A stretch of 35,103 nucleotides of DNA from SAR116 cluster bacterium AG-447-C21 (lineage in GTDB: Bacteria > Pseudomonadota > Alphaproteobacteria > Thalassobaculales > Thalassobaculaceae): the NCBI GenBank assembly GCA_003212315.1, contig QCQB01000022.1, positions 1 to 35,103 on the forward strand, read 5' to 3'. Below the pieces are notes generated by a model that was not told the origin of the DNA, searched no databases, and saw nothing but the letters and a program-made list of their open reading frames with translations. Below, piece by piece: positions 17,956 to 27,822 of the stretch; within the stretch, counting starts at the first letter, position 1; each line of letters opens with the position of its first letter. The position numbers and the translations under genes are program-made.

Positions 17956-18401
17956 GTAGAGGTAGAGGCTGGAGATATATCAGTTTATTCTGCATTATTC
18001 CCGCGATACTTTTCAGCACAAAAACTTTATTAGCCGAGCCAGTTAATCTCACCGAACTCGGGGTCATTCTTCCATCAATTGCAGTTAATGCCGAGAATGT
18101 TTCAGTAGATTTAACAGTCAATGTGGAAAATGATGAACCATCTACCACTTTTGTAACCGCACACACAGCTTCTGGAAGTGTTCTTCAACGGAATAACCTA
18201 GGATATTGGATGCCATGGTCGGGAAAGTTAGATGAATTGATTAATAATTTTAGTACCCGCACAGGTAACGAACTTTTTATTAAAATTCTGAAGGAAGAGA
18301 ACATGTCTAATGAAATGTTTCCAATCAGAATTACTGTGGGTTACGAAACATCTTCAAGACTTAAATTTGGCGTTTTTGAATTAATAAAAGGTCAGAACTG
18401 A
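17952..18401 (+). CDS. Small secreted protein of unknown function
   Basis: I do not recognise this 149-residue protein. A signal peptide or membrane anchor covers about residues 8-29 (ISLFCIIPAILFSTKTLLAE). The rest looks like one beta-sandwich domain of alternating hydrophobic residues, with no Cys and no haem motif. It is translationally coupled on both sides (four-base overlap upstream, one-base overlap downstream), so it belongs to the redox operon. A periplasmic accessory or assembly role is possible, but nothing in the sequence proves it. Confidence 0.65.
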   Translation: MSRGRGWRYISLFCIIPAILFSTKTLLAEPVNLTELGVILPSIAVNAENVSVDLTVNVENDEPSTTFVTAHTASGSVLQRNNLGYWMPWSGKLDELINNFSTRTGNELFIKILKEENMSNEMFPIRITVGYETSSRLKFGVFELIKGQN

Positions 18402-20359
18402 TGCTTGCGGTAGATTGGGTTCAGGTAATTTGTTTTCGCGAAAGTCTAGTAAGGCTCTTATCAGTACTTTTCTTCGTAGCTAGTTTTTCCACCGTTTCGA
18501 CTGCACAGGAGAGTCTGAGTGTTGACGATGTTAAACGGGTAATCTCCCAAGCTATACAAGAAGCCCAAGCCCAAGGGGTTGGAGCCTCAATAGCAATATC
18601 AGATCGAACTGGGAATATTCTCGCGGTATACAATATGATTGGTGCCAATAGACAGTTCAACGCGTCCGGCGTTGATTGTACTGTCGGGCTTGGCAACATA
18701 CCGGTTGGATGCGTGGTTGTTACTTCAGACCCTACGCAACCGAATGGTGTACCAGGCAAGGGTGGCTTGGAAAGAGTCGATGTGCCTGGGCCAGTTGCAG
18801 CAATTGCAAAGGCGATCACTGGGGCCTACTTATCGTCGCGCGGAAACGCCTTCACTACCAGAACTGCTAGTCAAATTGTCCAAGAACACTTTAATCCCAA
18901 AGAGAGGTTTTCGCCTAGCGGTCCTTTATTTGGAGTGCAATTCAGCCAGTTGCCTTGTTCAGATTTAGTTATTCATCAAAACAGCGCTGCCGTCACAGTA
19001 GGGCCAAAACGATCTCCGCTTGGCCTAGCTGCAGATCCAGGCGGGATCCCGTTATACAAAGGCGGGGAGCCAGTAGGTGCTATCGGGGTTATCTCAGACG
19101 GTTTGTACAGCATTGATCCAAACATCGGTGACTACGATAACGATAAGGATGAGCTGATTGCAATGGCAGGAACCGTTGGCTTTGAGCCACCGTTCGATAT
19201 TAAGGGTAATAGGATAACAGTCGAAGGTAAGAACTTCAGATATACAGATCGTAAAATTCGATCCATAAGATCTAATCCCTTAACTGCTTTACCGTACGAT
19301 CAAATACCCCGCTCGGTGGGTGGTTTAACTCCTATAGGCACATACTTTGACGGTACAGTCCGACCCGGAACAGTTTTCGGAACTGGGCCGTCTGGGTATA
19401 GAGCAAATACAACAGGGGACTATGGGACTTTAAATGCATTTGTATTGGTTGACTCCAATGACCGACCAAGATTTCCACCAAGAGACGGGACAGAGGGTAC
19501 ACCCGAGTCTCTGACTGCCAATGAAGTAAGAACGATAATTAGAAATGCCCTAACCATTGCATTTCGGGCAAGAGCCCAGATCAGGCGTCCTTTAGGAAGC
19601 CACGCTCAAGTAACAGTTTCGGTCGTAGATACAAATGGTTCCATTCTTGGCATCGCAAGAACACCTGACGGACCGGTCTTTGGTACAGATGTATCTCTTC
19701 AGAAGGCGAGAACGGCAGCATTTTTCTCAAATACTAACACAGCAGCTGACCTTATTCGGGCAAACTTGGGCAATTACTGGTTAGCGGCAAAGGCCGTGCT
19801 GGGCCCGGGAGCATTAAGTGATGGTACTGCATTTGCAGACCGTTCTGGGGGTAATTTATCCCGTCCTTTCTTTCCAGACGGTATAGATGGTGCACCACAC
19901 GGTCCTTTCAGCAAACCTTTTTCTGAATGGAGTCCTTTTAACGTTGGCTTACAGCTTGATCTTATAGCTGCTAATATTGTTGCCCATAGATCATTTCTAC
20001 TTGGTCAATCATCCACTGACACTCCAATGAATTGCACTCCTATACCGGTCAGACCCCAAACTTCAAAAAGCCCAGTAGCTAATGGAATACAGATATTTCC
20101 TGGTAGTGTCCCGATCTATCGAAATAATACTCTTATTGGTGGAATTGGTGTTTCGGGCGATGGCATTGACCAAGATGACATGATCTCCTTTCTGGGACTG
20201 CATAATGCTGGCTTAGAATTAGGCACTGGTGTGGGTAACGCACCACGTCTAATCAGAGCAGATAATCTAGAAGTACCCGGCGGTCGATTAAGATATGTAA
20301 ACTGCCCCTTCCTTCCTTTTCTTGACTCTAATGAACAAACGCCATGCAACGGAAAATAA
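18401..20359 (+). CDS. Secreted two-domain HbpS/GlcG-like protein
   Basis: This is a 652-residue protein with a signal peptide (about 1-36, ending VSTAQ) and two diverged copies of the HbpS/GlcG fold (PF03928). Copy one starts near residue 39 (LSVDDVKRVISQAIQEAQAQ, then SIAISDRTGNILAVY). Copy two starts near 371 (LTANEVRTIIRNAL, then VSVVDTNGSILGIAR). Each has the family's late glycine-rich strand (GAIGVISDG; GGIGVSGDG). Some members of the family bind haem and iron at the cell surface; others are of unknown role. Inserts make both copies far longer than the usual 140 residues. Four or more Cys suggest disulfides. Lying among multihaem genes, a role in haem or redox sensing is plausible but unproven. 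Confidence 0.75.
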   Translation: MLAVDWVQVICFRESLVRLLSVLFFVASFSTVSTAQESLSVDDVKRVISQAIQEAQAQGVGASIAISDRTGNILAVYNMIGANRQFNASGVDCTVGLGNIPVGCVVVTSDPTQPNGVPGKGGLERVDVPGPVAAIAKAITGAYLSSRGNAFTTRTASQIVQEHFNPKERFSPSGPLFGVQFSQLPCSDLVIHQNSAAVTVGPKRSPLGLAADPGGIPLYKGGEPVGAIGVISDGLYSIDPNIGDYDNDKDELIAMAGTVGFEPPFDIKGNRITVEGKNFRYTDRKIRSIRSNPLTALPYDQIPRSVGGLTPIGTYFDGTVRPGTVFGTGPSGYRANTTGDYGTLNAFVLVDSNDRPRFPPRDGTEGTPESLTANEVRTIIRNALTIAFRARAQIRRPLGSHAQVTVSVVDTNGSILGIARTPDGPVFGTDVSLQKARTAAFFSNTNTAADLIRANLGNYWLAAKAVLGPGALSDGTAFADRSGGNLSRPFFPDGIDGAPHGPFSKPFSEWSPFNVGLQLDLIAANIVAHRSFLLGQSSTDTPMNCTPIPVRPQTSKSPVANGIQIFPGSVPIYRNNTLIGGIGVSGDGIDQDDMISFLGLHNAGLELGTGVGNAPRLIRADNLEVPGGRLRYVNCPFLPFLDSNEQTPCNGK

Positions 20360-22146
20360 CTAATAAAAAGAAAAAAATAACCAGCTTTCTTGCCAGTGGA
20401 CTTATTTCCATAGCATTGGCCAGCTCACCACTTTGGGCTGAAAACGTGGAAGTCTCGCAAAATTTTGAACGACAGCGTCCAGCTGCGTCAAAAAAAGCAC
20501 CGGAAACCCGCAAGCCTTTGCCCAACAGTGTTAAAAATAGAGCTCCAAGAATAATCAAAGATCACTCGACCGGCTTTATACCAGTTCCAGATCGTTGGCG
20601 CCTCATTGAAACAATAGGGGTTCTGGAAAGTGTTTGGGATCCCTACAATAGAAACCCAATAAAAGGAGATCGCCCTATATTTGGGGAAGACTGGTTCGTT
20701 AATGTTGCAATTATCTCAGATACTGTCGTAGAGCCAAGAACCTTTCCGCAACCAATTGGAGTCCAAACCACGCGTGATGCCAACGACCTTGATCTTTTTG
20801 GAGGGGCTGACTCATACGTATTCAATGAAAATCTGATTATAAGTCTATCCTTAATAAAAGGGGATACAGCCTTTAAACCCCCAGATTATGAATTTAGGTT
20901 AACGCCGATTATCAATTTCAATCATGTGGAAGTTGAGGAGAACCGCGTTTTAAAAGCCGACCCACGACTCGGTAGACATAGATCCGATAGGCATATTGCT
21001 CTTGCAGAGGCTTTCTTTGACTATCATATAAGGAATGTCTCAGACCGATATGATTTTGATTCGGTTAGGATCGGCATCCAGCCATTTTCAAGCGATTTCC
21101 GTGGTTTCTTATTTCAAGACAGCCAATTGGGGATTCGTTTTTTTGGCGACCGAGATAATAATATTTTCCAATATAATTTAGCCTGGTTCAGACGGTTAGA
21201 AAAAGATACGAACAGCCTTTTAAATCATATTGAAAGAAAAATCAGAGATGATGATATTTTCATCGCCAACCTATATTGGCAGGACTTCCCAGTATTAGGT
21301 TTCCAGAGTCAAGTCACCGGCATTTATAACCGGAATAATGAGGCGGGTGACTTTTTCTTCAACGATAATGAGTTTATTGAACGTCCCGCGTCTTTCGGAA
21401 GCGAACGCGGACGCAACTATGATGTTGTATATTTAGGGTATAATGGCGATGGTCATTTCGATCGTCTTAATTTAACTACGTCATTTTACACTGCGCTTGG
21501 CAGCAATCGTGACAGCGCTTTCACAGACGAGACCGCTGATATTCAAGCCTTTTTCTTTGCTGCTGAACCCTCTATCGATTTTGATTGGGTAAGACTCAGG
21601 GGCTCTATTATCTATGCGTCTGGTGATAATGATCCATTTGATAATACAGAGCGAGGTTTCGATGCGATTTTCGAAAACCCTCAAATCGCTGGATCTGATA
21701 CCAACTACTGGATACGACAAACCATTCCACTTATAGGTGGTGGTGGTGTAGTTATGTCTGCACGAAATGCAATGCTACCAGCACTTCGCACTTCTAAAGA
21801 ACATGGACAATCTAATTTTAATAACCCCGGCTTCCGGTTAATTGGAATTGGCGCTGATTTTGATATTCTTCCTGAACTCCGAGTTTCCACTAATATGAAT
21901 TATATGGAATTTGATACTACCACAGTTCTCGAAGTAGCCCGCAATCAACAGGAAATTTCTCCTGAAATAGGATTAGACCTGTCTGTTGCGGCTATATATC
22001 GACCATTTTTTAGTCAAAATGTTGTTTTTCGTCTTTCTGGAGCCGCTCTACTTCCAGGTGCAGGCTTCACTGATCTATACGGAGAACAAAAAGAGAATGA
22101 CGACTATTATTTGTCAATACAGGGAAATCTTGTACTCACTTACTAA
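20344..22146 (+). CDS. Large outer-membrane beta-barrel protein
   Basis: This is a 600-residue protein with a basic start and signal peptide (about 1-33, ending LWAE), a Pro/Lys-rich linker (35-75), then alternating hydrophobic and aromatic strands to the end. The C-terminus is VLTY, an aromatic end as in many outer-membrane barrels. The size allows a large barrel of MtrB-like dimensions, although I see no MtrB motif such as the CXXC near its N-terminus. It overlaps the gene upstream by 16 bases and lies nine bases before a secreted decahaem gene, the arrangement of porin-cytochrome conduits. It may be the sheath that lets haem proteins cross the outer membrane; a simple porin is the alternative. 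Confidence 0.75.
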   Translation: MQRKITNKKKKITSFLASGLISIALASSPLWAENVEVSQNFERQRPAASKKAPETRKPLPNSVKNRAPRIIKDHSTGFIPVPDRWRLIETIGVLESVWDPYNRNPIKGDRPIFGEDWFVNVAIISDTVVEPRTFPQPIGVQTTRDANDLDLFGGADSYVFNENLIISLSLIKGDTAFKPPDYEFRLTPIINFNHVEVEENRVLKADPRLGRHRSDRHIALAEAFFDYHIRNVSDRYDFDSVRIGIQPFSSDFRGFLFQDSQLGIRFFGDRDNNIFQYNLAWFRRLEKDTNSLLNHIERKIRDDDIFIANLYWQDFPVLGFQSQVTGIYNRNNEAGDFFFNDNEFIERPASFGSERGRNYDVVYLGYNGDGHFDRLNLTTSFYTALGSNRDSAFTDETADIQAFFFAAEPSIDFDWVRLRGSIIYASGDNDPFDNTERGFDAIFENPQIAGSDTNYWIRQTIPLIGGGGVVMSARNAMLPALRTSKEHGQSNFNNPGFRLIGIGADFDILPELRVSTNMNYMEFDTTTVLEVARNQQEISPEIGLDLSVAAIYRPFFSQNVVFRLSGAALLPGAGFTDLYGEQKENDDYYLSIQGNLVLTY

Positions 22147-22155
22147 GGGAAACTA

Positions 22156-25100
22156 GTGATTTTATCTCGTCTATCAGTCATTTTTCTGAGTTTATTACTT
22201 CTTGGAGTAACCGGAGCCTATGCTGCGTCTGGAGAAAAACCCAGAGACATAACATATACTGTCACTCCGCCTGCCCCAAAATGGCAGCCACAAACAAGTA
22301 TAACAGAAAAAAGTGCTGGTTGTATGAGTTGTCACGAGACAACAGATGAACCAAGTATGCATAAAACAGAAGGCGTTCCGTTGGGATGCACTGACTGCCA
22401 TGGAGGAAATGCAAAAAGTTTTAAGCCTACGAATGGTGCCCCATCTGAAGAAGCCTATAGAGAGGCGTTGGATAAGGCGCATGTTCAACCACTTTACCCA
22501 TCAACCTGGAATTATCCCAGCAGCGCTAATCCAGAAAGAACTTATGCCCTTCTGAATAGAGAAAGCCCAGAATTCATAAGATTCATCAATCCGAGTGATT
22601 ACCGGGTGGTTGATGAAGGTTGCGGGGCTTGCCATGCGGGGGCGATACAAGCCGCAAAAACAAGTATCATGTCAACAGGAGCTATGTTATGGGGCGGTGC
22701 TTCTTATAATAATGGTATCCTGCCTTTTAAACGCTATATTCTTGGGGAGAACTATTCCCGTGATGGGACCGGAACACTTATAAAAAACCCCCTCCCTGTT
22801 TCCAAAGAAATGAAGGCGGCAGGTGTTTTAGAACAATTGGCCCCCCTTCCCGCTTGGGAAGCTACGCCACCAGGTGATATTTTTCGCGTATTTGAGCGTG
22901 GTGGTAGAAACATTGTAAACTTATTTCCAGAAATAGGGCTCCCTAATTCGGTGGGACAACTCCAACGATTGGAGGAGCCCGGCAGGCCAGATATCAAGCA
23001 ATCCAACAGAGGGCCCGGAACGGGTCTTAGAATTTCCGTGCCAGTAATCAATATAACAAAAACTCGATTGAATGACCCTTTTACTTGGTTTCTCGGAACC
23101 AACGACCAGCCAGGAGATTACAGGTCCTCTGGCTGTGCTTCATGTCACGTCGTTTATGCAAACGATAGAGACCCGCGTCATTCTGGGCCATACGCGAAAT
23201 TTGGACATACCGGAAAAACACAAACTGCAGACCCAACAATTTCAAAAAGTGAATCAGGGCATCCTTTACGCCATGAATTCACTAGTGCCATACCAACCAG
23301 TCAATGTATGATCTGCCATATGCATCAACCAAACATTTTCGTAAATTCATTTCTTGGATATACGATGTGGGATTACGAATCTGATGCTCCTCATATGTGG
23401 CCTGAGAAGCAACAATACCCATCACATTCTGAAATGCATGAGATCCTTGAAAGAAACCCAGAAGAAGCAGCCATCCGAGGTTTATGGGGCGACGCTGAGT
23501 TTCTAAAAAATGTAACGGACTTAAATCCAAAATTAAAGAATACACAGTTTGCTGACTATCATGGGCATGGCTGGAACTTTCGGGCGATATTCAAAAAAGA
23601 TGAGGCAGGAAATCTTCTCGATAAAGTAGGCGATATTGTCTCTCATGACGATCCAGATAAATTTAAAAAAGCCGTCCATATGTCGTCAATTCATCTCGAC
23701 GTTGGCATGCATTGCGTCGACTGCCATTTTGAGCAAGATACGCATGGGACGGGGCATCTCTATGGTGAAGTTGCGGCAGCAATTGAAATAACATGTCAAG
23801 ATTGCCATGGAACCGCAGACCAATACCCATCGCTTAAAACCTCGGGACCTGCCGCACCAGAGGGGGGTAATGATCTCAGTGTTTTAAGAAATTCGGATGG
23901 TTCGAGACGGTTCGAATGGCGAGATGGCGCTTTATTTCAACGATCAGCGCTTTGGCCTGAATTAGAATGGGAAATGTCATTAGTAAAAGATACCACAAAT
24001 CCCAACCATCCTAGTTATAATGCAAAAGCAGCTCGTGCAAAGCTTATGAAGGCTGACCCGAACAACATGGCCTGGGGTAAGGATGTGCCTAGTGATGATC
24101 GTGCTCACAAGGCGGATGAAATGGAATGCTTTACTTGTCACTTATCCTGGACCACCAGTTGTGCCGGTTGTCATCTTCCTATTCAGGCTAACTGGAAAAC
24201 GGAACGTCACCATTATGAGGGCGGCGAAACAAGAAACTTTGCCACTTATAACCCTCAGGTTGTGCGAGATCAGATGTTTCAGCTTGGTCGTAATGCATCA
24301 GTTAAAGGCAATACTATCGCACCTATACGCTCTACATCGGCGCTTGTTCTATCTTCGACAAATATCAATCGTGAAAAACTTTATATCCAACAGCCACCAA
24401 TTGCGGCCAGTGGTTATTCAAGTCAGGCATTTGCTCCTCACTTTCCTCATACCGTTCGAAAAGAGGAAACTAAAACCTGCTCAGACTGCCACATATCTGC
24501 AGCAAATGATAATAACGCGCGTATGGCTCAGTTGTTGCTTCACGGAACTAATTTTGTCAACTTAGTAGGCTATAATGCATGGGTTGGCGGAGCCGGAGGA
24601 GTTGAAGCCGTACAGGTTACCGAGTGGGATGAGCCGCAAGCCGTGATCGGAAGCTATCTCCAAAGATATGCATATCCAGATTGGTATAAAGAACACAAAG
24701 ATAGAAATGATGAACTGCTTGCTAGTCACAAGCATTCGGCGGGTGGCTCCGTGAACTGCATACAATTACGTGGTGAATACTTATTCACTTCTGGTGGGCC
24801 AGAAGGGTTCAATGTTTATGATGTTGCTTCTATCGCGAACAAAGGATTTAGCCAGAGAGCTATCACTGCACCATTCTCGCCTCTAGGACATGACACAAGG
24901 GTTGAGTCCAAGAACGCAACCTGCATGGCCCTACCAACCAATCAGGCCATTCATCCCCCGCGCAACGAAGGTGACCTGATGCGGATAGAGAATGAAGAAC
25001 AACCCTTCCACCCTATATATAACTATGCGCTTATAACCGACTCTGAAGAGGGGCTTATCCTAGTTGACGTAAACACCCTTGCTGATGGGCTGCCAAGGAA

Positions 25101-25947
25101 CAACTTTTTGAAACGGTCCCTCACATGGAATGAAAATAATGTGCTGGATGGCGCTCGACATATCACCATTGCTGGTCATATTGTTTATATAACGACGCCA
25201 GATGCACTTGTTGTTCTTGATCTTAATGATCCTTTGTCTCCTAAACTTTTAAATAGAATAAAAATGAACGATCCAAGGGCATCCGCTCTACAATTCAGAT
25301 ATCTATTAGTTACAGATAAAGATGGCGTGAAAATATTCGATGCAACCTCTCCCAATAATATTAAGTCTTCACCCGTAGCGGTAGTGCCACTAAATGATGC
25401 GCGAAAGGTATACATAGCTCGGACCTATGCATATGTAGCTGCCGGAAAAGAGGGCCTAGCAATAATTGACGTCAAGAACCCCGAGAAGCCATTTATAAAT
25501 CAAATCTTCACAGCAGATGGTAAAATAAACGATGCGCAAGATGTGATCGTAGGCTCAACCAATGCTTCACTATTTGCATATGTCGCGGATGGGAAAAATG
25601 GGCTAAAGGTTATCCAATTAACAGCACCGGACACACAACCTCGCTATTATGGATTCAGCCCAGAACCCAAACCACAACTAATAGCGTGGTGGAAAACAGA
25701 ATACCCTGCTTTATCTTTATCGAAAGGTCTTGATAGAGATCGTGGCGTGGATGAAACGGGCGGACAAATTGCTGTGTTTGGCCGGCTTGGTTCAAGACCA
25801 TTCACTCTCAAGGAAATGCAAAAACTTTATCTTAAGAACGAAAGTGAGCCCTATATGGTCGAGGACAATATTGATGGGATTAAGAGCAAAACGTTCTATG
25901 GAAAAGGGAGTCAGGTCTTAGTTCATAAAAATAAAATCGAAAAATAA
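22156..25947 (+). CDS. Secreted decahaem cytochrome with LVIVD beta-propeller
   Basis: This is a 1263-residue exported protein. It starts with GTG, about five bases after an AAGGGA ribosome-binding site; ATG does not occur nearby in frame. The signal peptide is about 1-24 (AYA|ASG). Ten CXXCH sites are at residues 56, 78, 156, 327, 384, 520, 547, 658, 669 and 775. From about 860 to 1160 repeated strands of the LVIVD type follow (EGFNVYDVASI, EGLILVDVNTL, DALVVLDLNDP, DGVKIFDATSP, EGLAIIDVKNP, NGLKVIQLTAP), which should form a beta-propeller. The last 100 residues are unassigned. It is the last gene of the operon. A cell-surface electron exit or entry site with a substrate- or mineral-contacting propeller is a reasonable inference. 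Confidence 0.88.
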   Translation: MILSRLSVIFLSLLLLGVTGAYAASGEKPRDITYTVTPPAPKWQPQTSITEKSAGCMSCHETTDEPSMHKTEGVPLGCTDCHGGNAKSFKPTNGAPSEEAYREALDKAHVQPLYPSTWNYPSSANPERTYALLNRESPEFIRFINPSDYRVVDEGCGACHAGAIQAAKTSIMSTGAMLWGGASYNNGILPFKRYILGENYSRDGTGTLIKNPLPVSKEMKAAGVLEQLAPLPAWEATPPGDIFRVFERGGRNIVNLFPEIGLPNSVGQLQRLEEPGRPDIKQSNRGPGTGLRISVPVINITKTRLNDPFTWFLGTNDQPGDYRSSGCASCHVVYANDRDPRHSGPYAKFGHTGKTQTADPTISKSESGHPLRHEFTSAIPTSQCMICHMHQPNIFVNSFLGYTMWDYESDAPHMWPEKQQYPSHSEMHEILERNPEEAAIRGLWGDAEFLKNVTDLNPKLKNTQFADYHGHGWNFRAIFKKDEAGNLLDKVGDIVSHDDPDKFKKAVHMSSIHLDVGMHCVDCHFEQDTHGTGHLYGEVAAAIEITCQDCHGTADQYPSLKTSGPAAPEGGNDLSVLRNSDGSRRFEWRDGALFQRSALWPELEWEMSLVKDTTNPNHPSYNAKAARAKLMKADPNNMAWGKDVPSDDRAHKADEMECFTCHLSWTTSCAGCHLPIQANWKTERHHYEGGETRNFATYNPQVVRDQMFQLGRNASVKGNTIAPIRSTSALVLSSTNINREKLYIQQPPIAASGYSSQAFAPHFPHTVRKEETKTCSDCHISAANDNNARMAQLLLHGTNFVNLVGYNAWVGGAGGVEAVQVTEWDEPQAVIGSYLQRYAYPDWYKEHKDRNDELLASHKHSAGGSVNCIQLRGEYLFTSGGPEGFNVYDVASIANKGFSQRAITAPFSPLGHDTRVESKNATCMALPTNQAIHPPRNEGDLMRIENEEQPFHPIYNYALITDSEEGLILVDVNTLADGLPRNNFLKRSLTWNENNVLDGARHITIAGHIVYITTPDALVVLDLNDPLSPKLLNRIKMNDPRASALQFRYLLVTDKDGVKIFDATSPNNIKSSPVAVVPLNDARKVYIARTYAYVAAGKEGLAIIDVKNPEKPFINQIFTADGKINDAQDVIVGSTNASLFAYVADGKNGLKVIQLTAPDTQPRYYGFSPEPKPQLIAWWKTEYPALSLSKGLDRDRGVDETGGQIAVFGRLGSRPFTLKEMQKLYLKNESEPYMVEDNIDGIKSKTFYGKGSQVLVHKNKIEK

Positions 25948-25987
25948 TTTAATAGAGCAATAGATAATTTAGTTTTCGCTACCCAAT

Positions 25988-27623
25988 TCACTGACTCATT
26001 TTTGAGAAGGTAAACTCCTCATATTCACGCGAAGCTACATCTTCTATTATTTTTCTATATCTGACTGCACCACCGTTGTAACCAAGCACACGAGGCGCAC
26101 TTCGACCTTCCACGTTTCTATTAACTCCGGTTTGCCACGACGCAATCTTACTAGATAATAGTCCTTCAGAAGCTTTACTTACTGTTGTGATCCACTCGTC
26201 GACTGCATCAGACTTTGGTTCCACACGATCAAATTTATTTTCCGCCATAAAACTAATAAGATCCGTTTGCCATTCCACAACTTCTTCAATATTTCTTGGA
26301 ATATTTCCCCTCGCTGTATGTGGACCAAGAATCATGAACATATTTGGGTATCCGTCTACCTGCATTCCAAATAACGTTCTGGGAAAACTAGTCCAATCCT
26401 CTTTTAATGATCGACCGTCCTTACCTTTGATATCTATTCTATCATAAGGGCCCGTTACGCCGTCAAAACCGGTGGCATATATCAAAAGATCAAACTCAAA
26501 TTCATTCTCCGATGTTTTAATTCCACTCTCGGTAATGCATTCAATAGGTGTCTGATTTATATCAATTAGTGTCACATTTTCTTGGTTGTAGACTTCATAA
26601 TATCCCGTTTCTAGAGGTAATCGGCGGGTGCCAAAACCATGGTTTTTAGGGATTAGTAAATCTGCTACTTTAGGATCATTAACCCTTTGTCTTATTTTTT
26701 TGGCAGCAAACTCACTGGCCAAATCGTTTGCCGCTTGGTTGGTCAAAATATCTTTAAAATTTCCAATCCATATTCCAAACCCAGGTTCTAAATAGCGTTG
26801 TTCCCAAAATTCTTCGCGCTCTTCTGCCGAAAGCTCAAGTGCACTTCTAGGATCAGGATCATGAATAAAACAAGCAACGGTTTCCTTACATCTTTTATAA
26901 ATATCCGGGAAACTCGCTTTGATTTTTTTTTGCTCTTCGTCGGTTATTTGGCTGTTATTGAGAGGAGCAGCCCAATTAGGCGTTCGTTGAAAAAACTGTC
27001 AGACTTTTGACCTCTTTTGCAATGGTTTGAATGGTTTGGATAGCACATGCACCAGTGCCTATAATGCCAACGCGTTTGCCCGAAAAGTCTACGGGCTCGT
27101 GAGGCCAGCGTGCTGTGTGGAAAGCATCACCTTTGAAAGTATCACGCCCAGGGATATTTGGCAGTGTAAATGCTGAAAGAGGACCAAGAGCGGTTATCAT
27201 CAAAACAGTGGCATACTCTTCTCCTGTTTCTGTTTTGATTGTCCAACGATTTGATGCCTCATGGAAGTGGGCAGCCGCGACCCGGCTGTGAAACTTGATA
27301 TTTTTTCTAAGATCAAATTTATCCGCCACATAGTTCAGATATCTTAACGTATCCGGTTGCGCCGCGAAATGCTCTGGCCAACTCCATTCCTGCAGTAATT
27401 CTTCCGAAAAAGAATACCCGTATGACCAGCTCTCAGAGTCAAACCGTGCCCCTGGATATCGGTTCCAATACCAAGTTCCTCCAACATCACTTCCAGCTTC
27501 GAGTACTAGAACCCGCAGTTTCAGTTCTAATAGCTTATACAGTTGATATAAACCTGCTACGCCAGCACCAACTACAATCGCATCGAACTCGGTATCCTCA
27601 TTAATAGCTTTCTTATTAAACAT
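25988..27623 (-). pseudogene. Flavin monooxygenase (Baeyer-Villiger type), one frameshift
   Basis: These enzymes insert oxygen next to ketones using FAD and NADPH. The N-terminal part (27623 down to about 26990) has VVGAGVAG (FAD), GGTWYWNRYPGARFD, the BVMO fingerprint FKGDAFHTARWP, and IGTGACA (NADPH). At the six-A run 26990-26995 one extra base sends the frame to a stop at 26976. Removing it continues the protein as QRTPNWAAPLNNSQIT and runs without break to 25988, giving about 545 residues, the normal BVMO length. The part downstream keeps the typical YATGFDG motif. Either the gene is newly broken or the base is a sequencing error. It diverges from the enolase-superfamily gene. Confidence 0.85.
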
Positions 27624-27822
27624 AGATTTTTACACACCCATCAAGTTCGTCATCATACCCATTGGTTATTGGTTCCAGCCACTTTATCTTCCCATAAACT
27701 TTCTGATATATCTATTCTCTAAAAGGTGTGAACACCCAAATATCTTTGGGCTGATCTTTAGGTCACAAGCAGATGAATAAAGGCATCATAAATGTTGTCT
27801 GAACGAGATGGAGATTGTTTGA
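27624..27822. other. Divergent intergenic region, no clear site
   Basis: This is a 199-base gap between the divergent monooxygenase and enolase-superfamily genes. It must hold promoters for both directions, but I could not pick out a convincing pair of promoter boxes or an operator palindrome. A GGAG sequence around 27810 lies close to the enolase-superfamily ATG and can serve as its ribosome-binding site. Confidence 0.4.

Noticed and set aside
18421-18819. Minus-strand ORF opposite the HbpS/GlcG-like gene
   Set aside because: It is a shadow of the coding frame with no domain or start signal.
25988-26746. A separate gene for the C-terminal half of the monooxygenase starting at TTG 26746
   Set aside because: The same frame continues upstream without stop to the A6 run at 26990, so it is the rest of one frameshifted gene.
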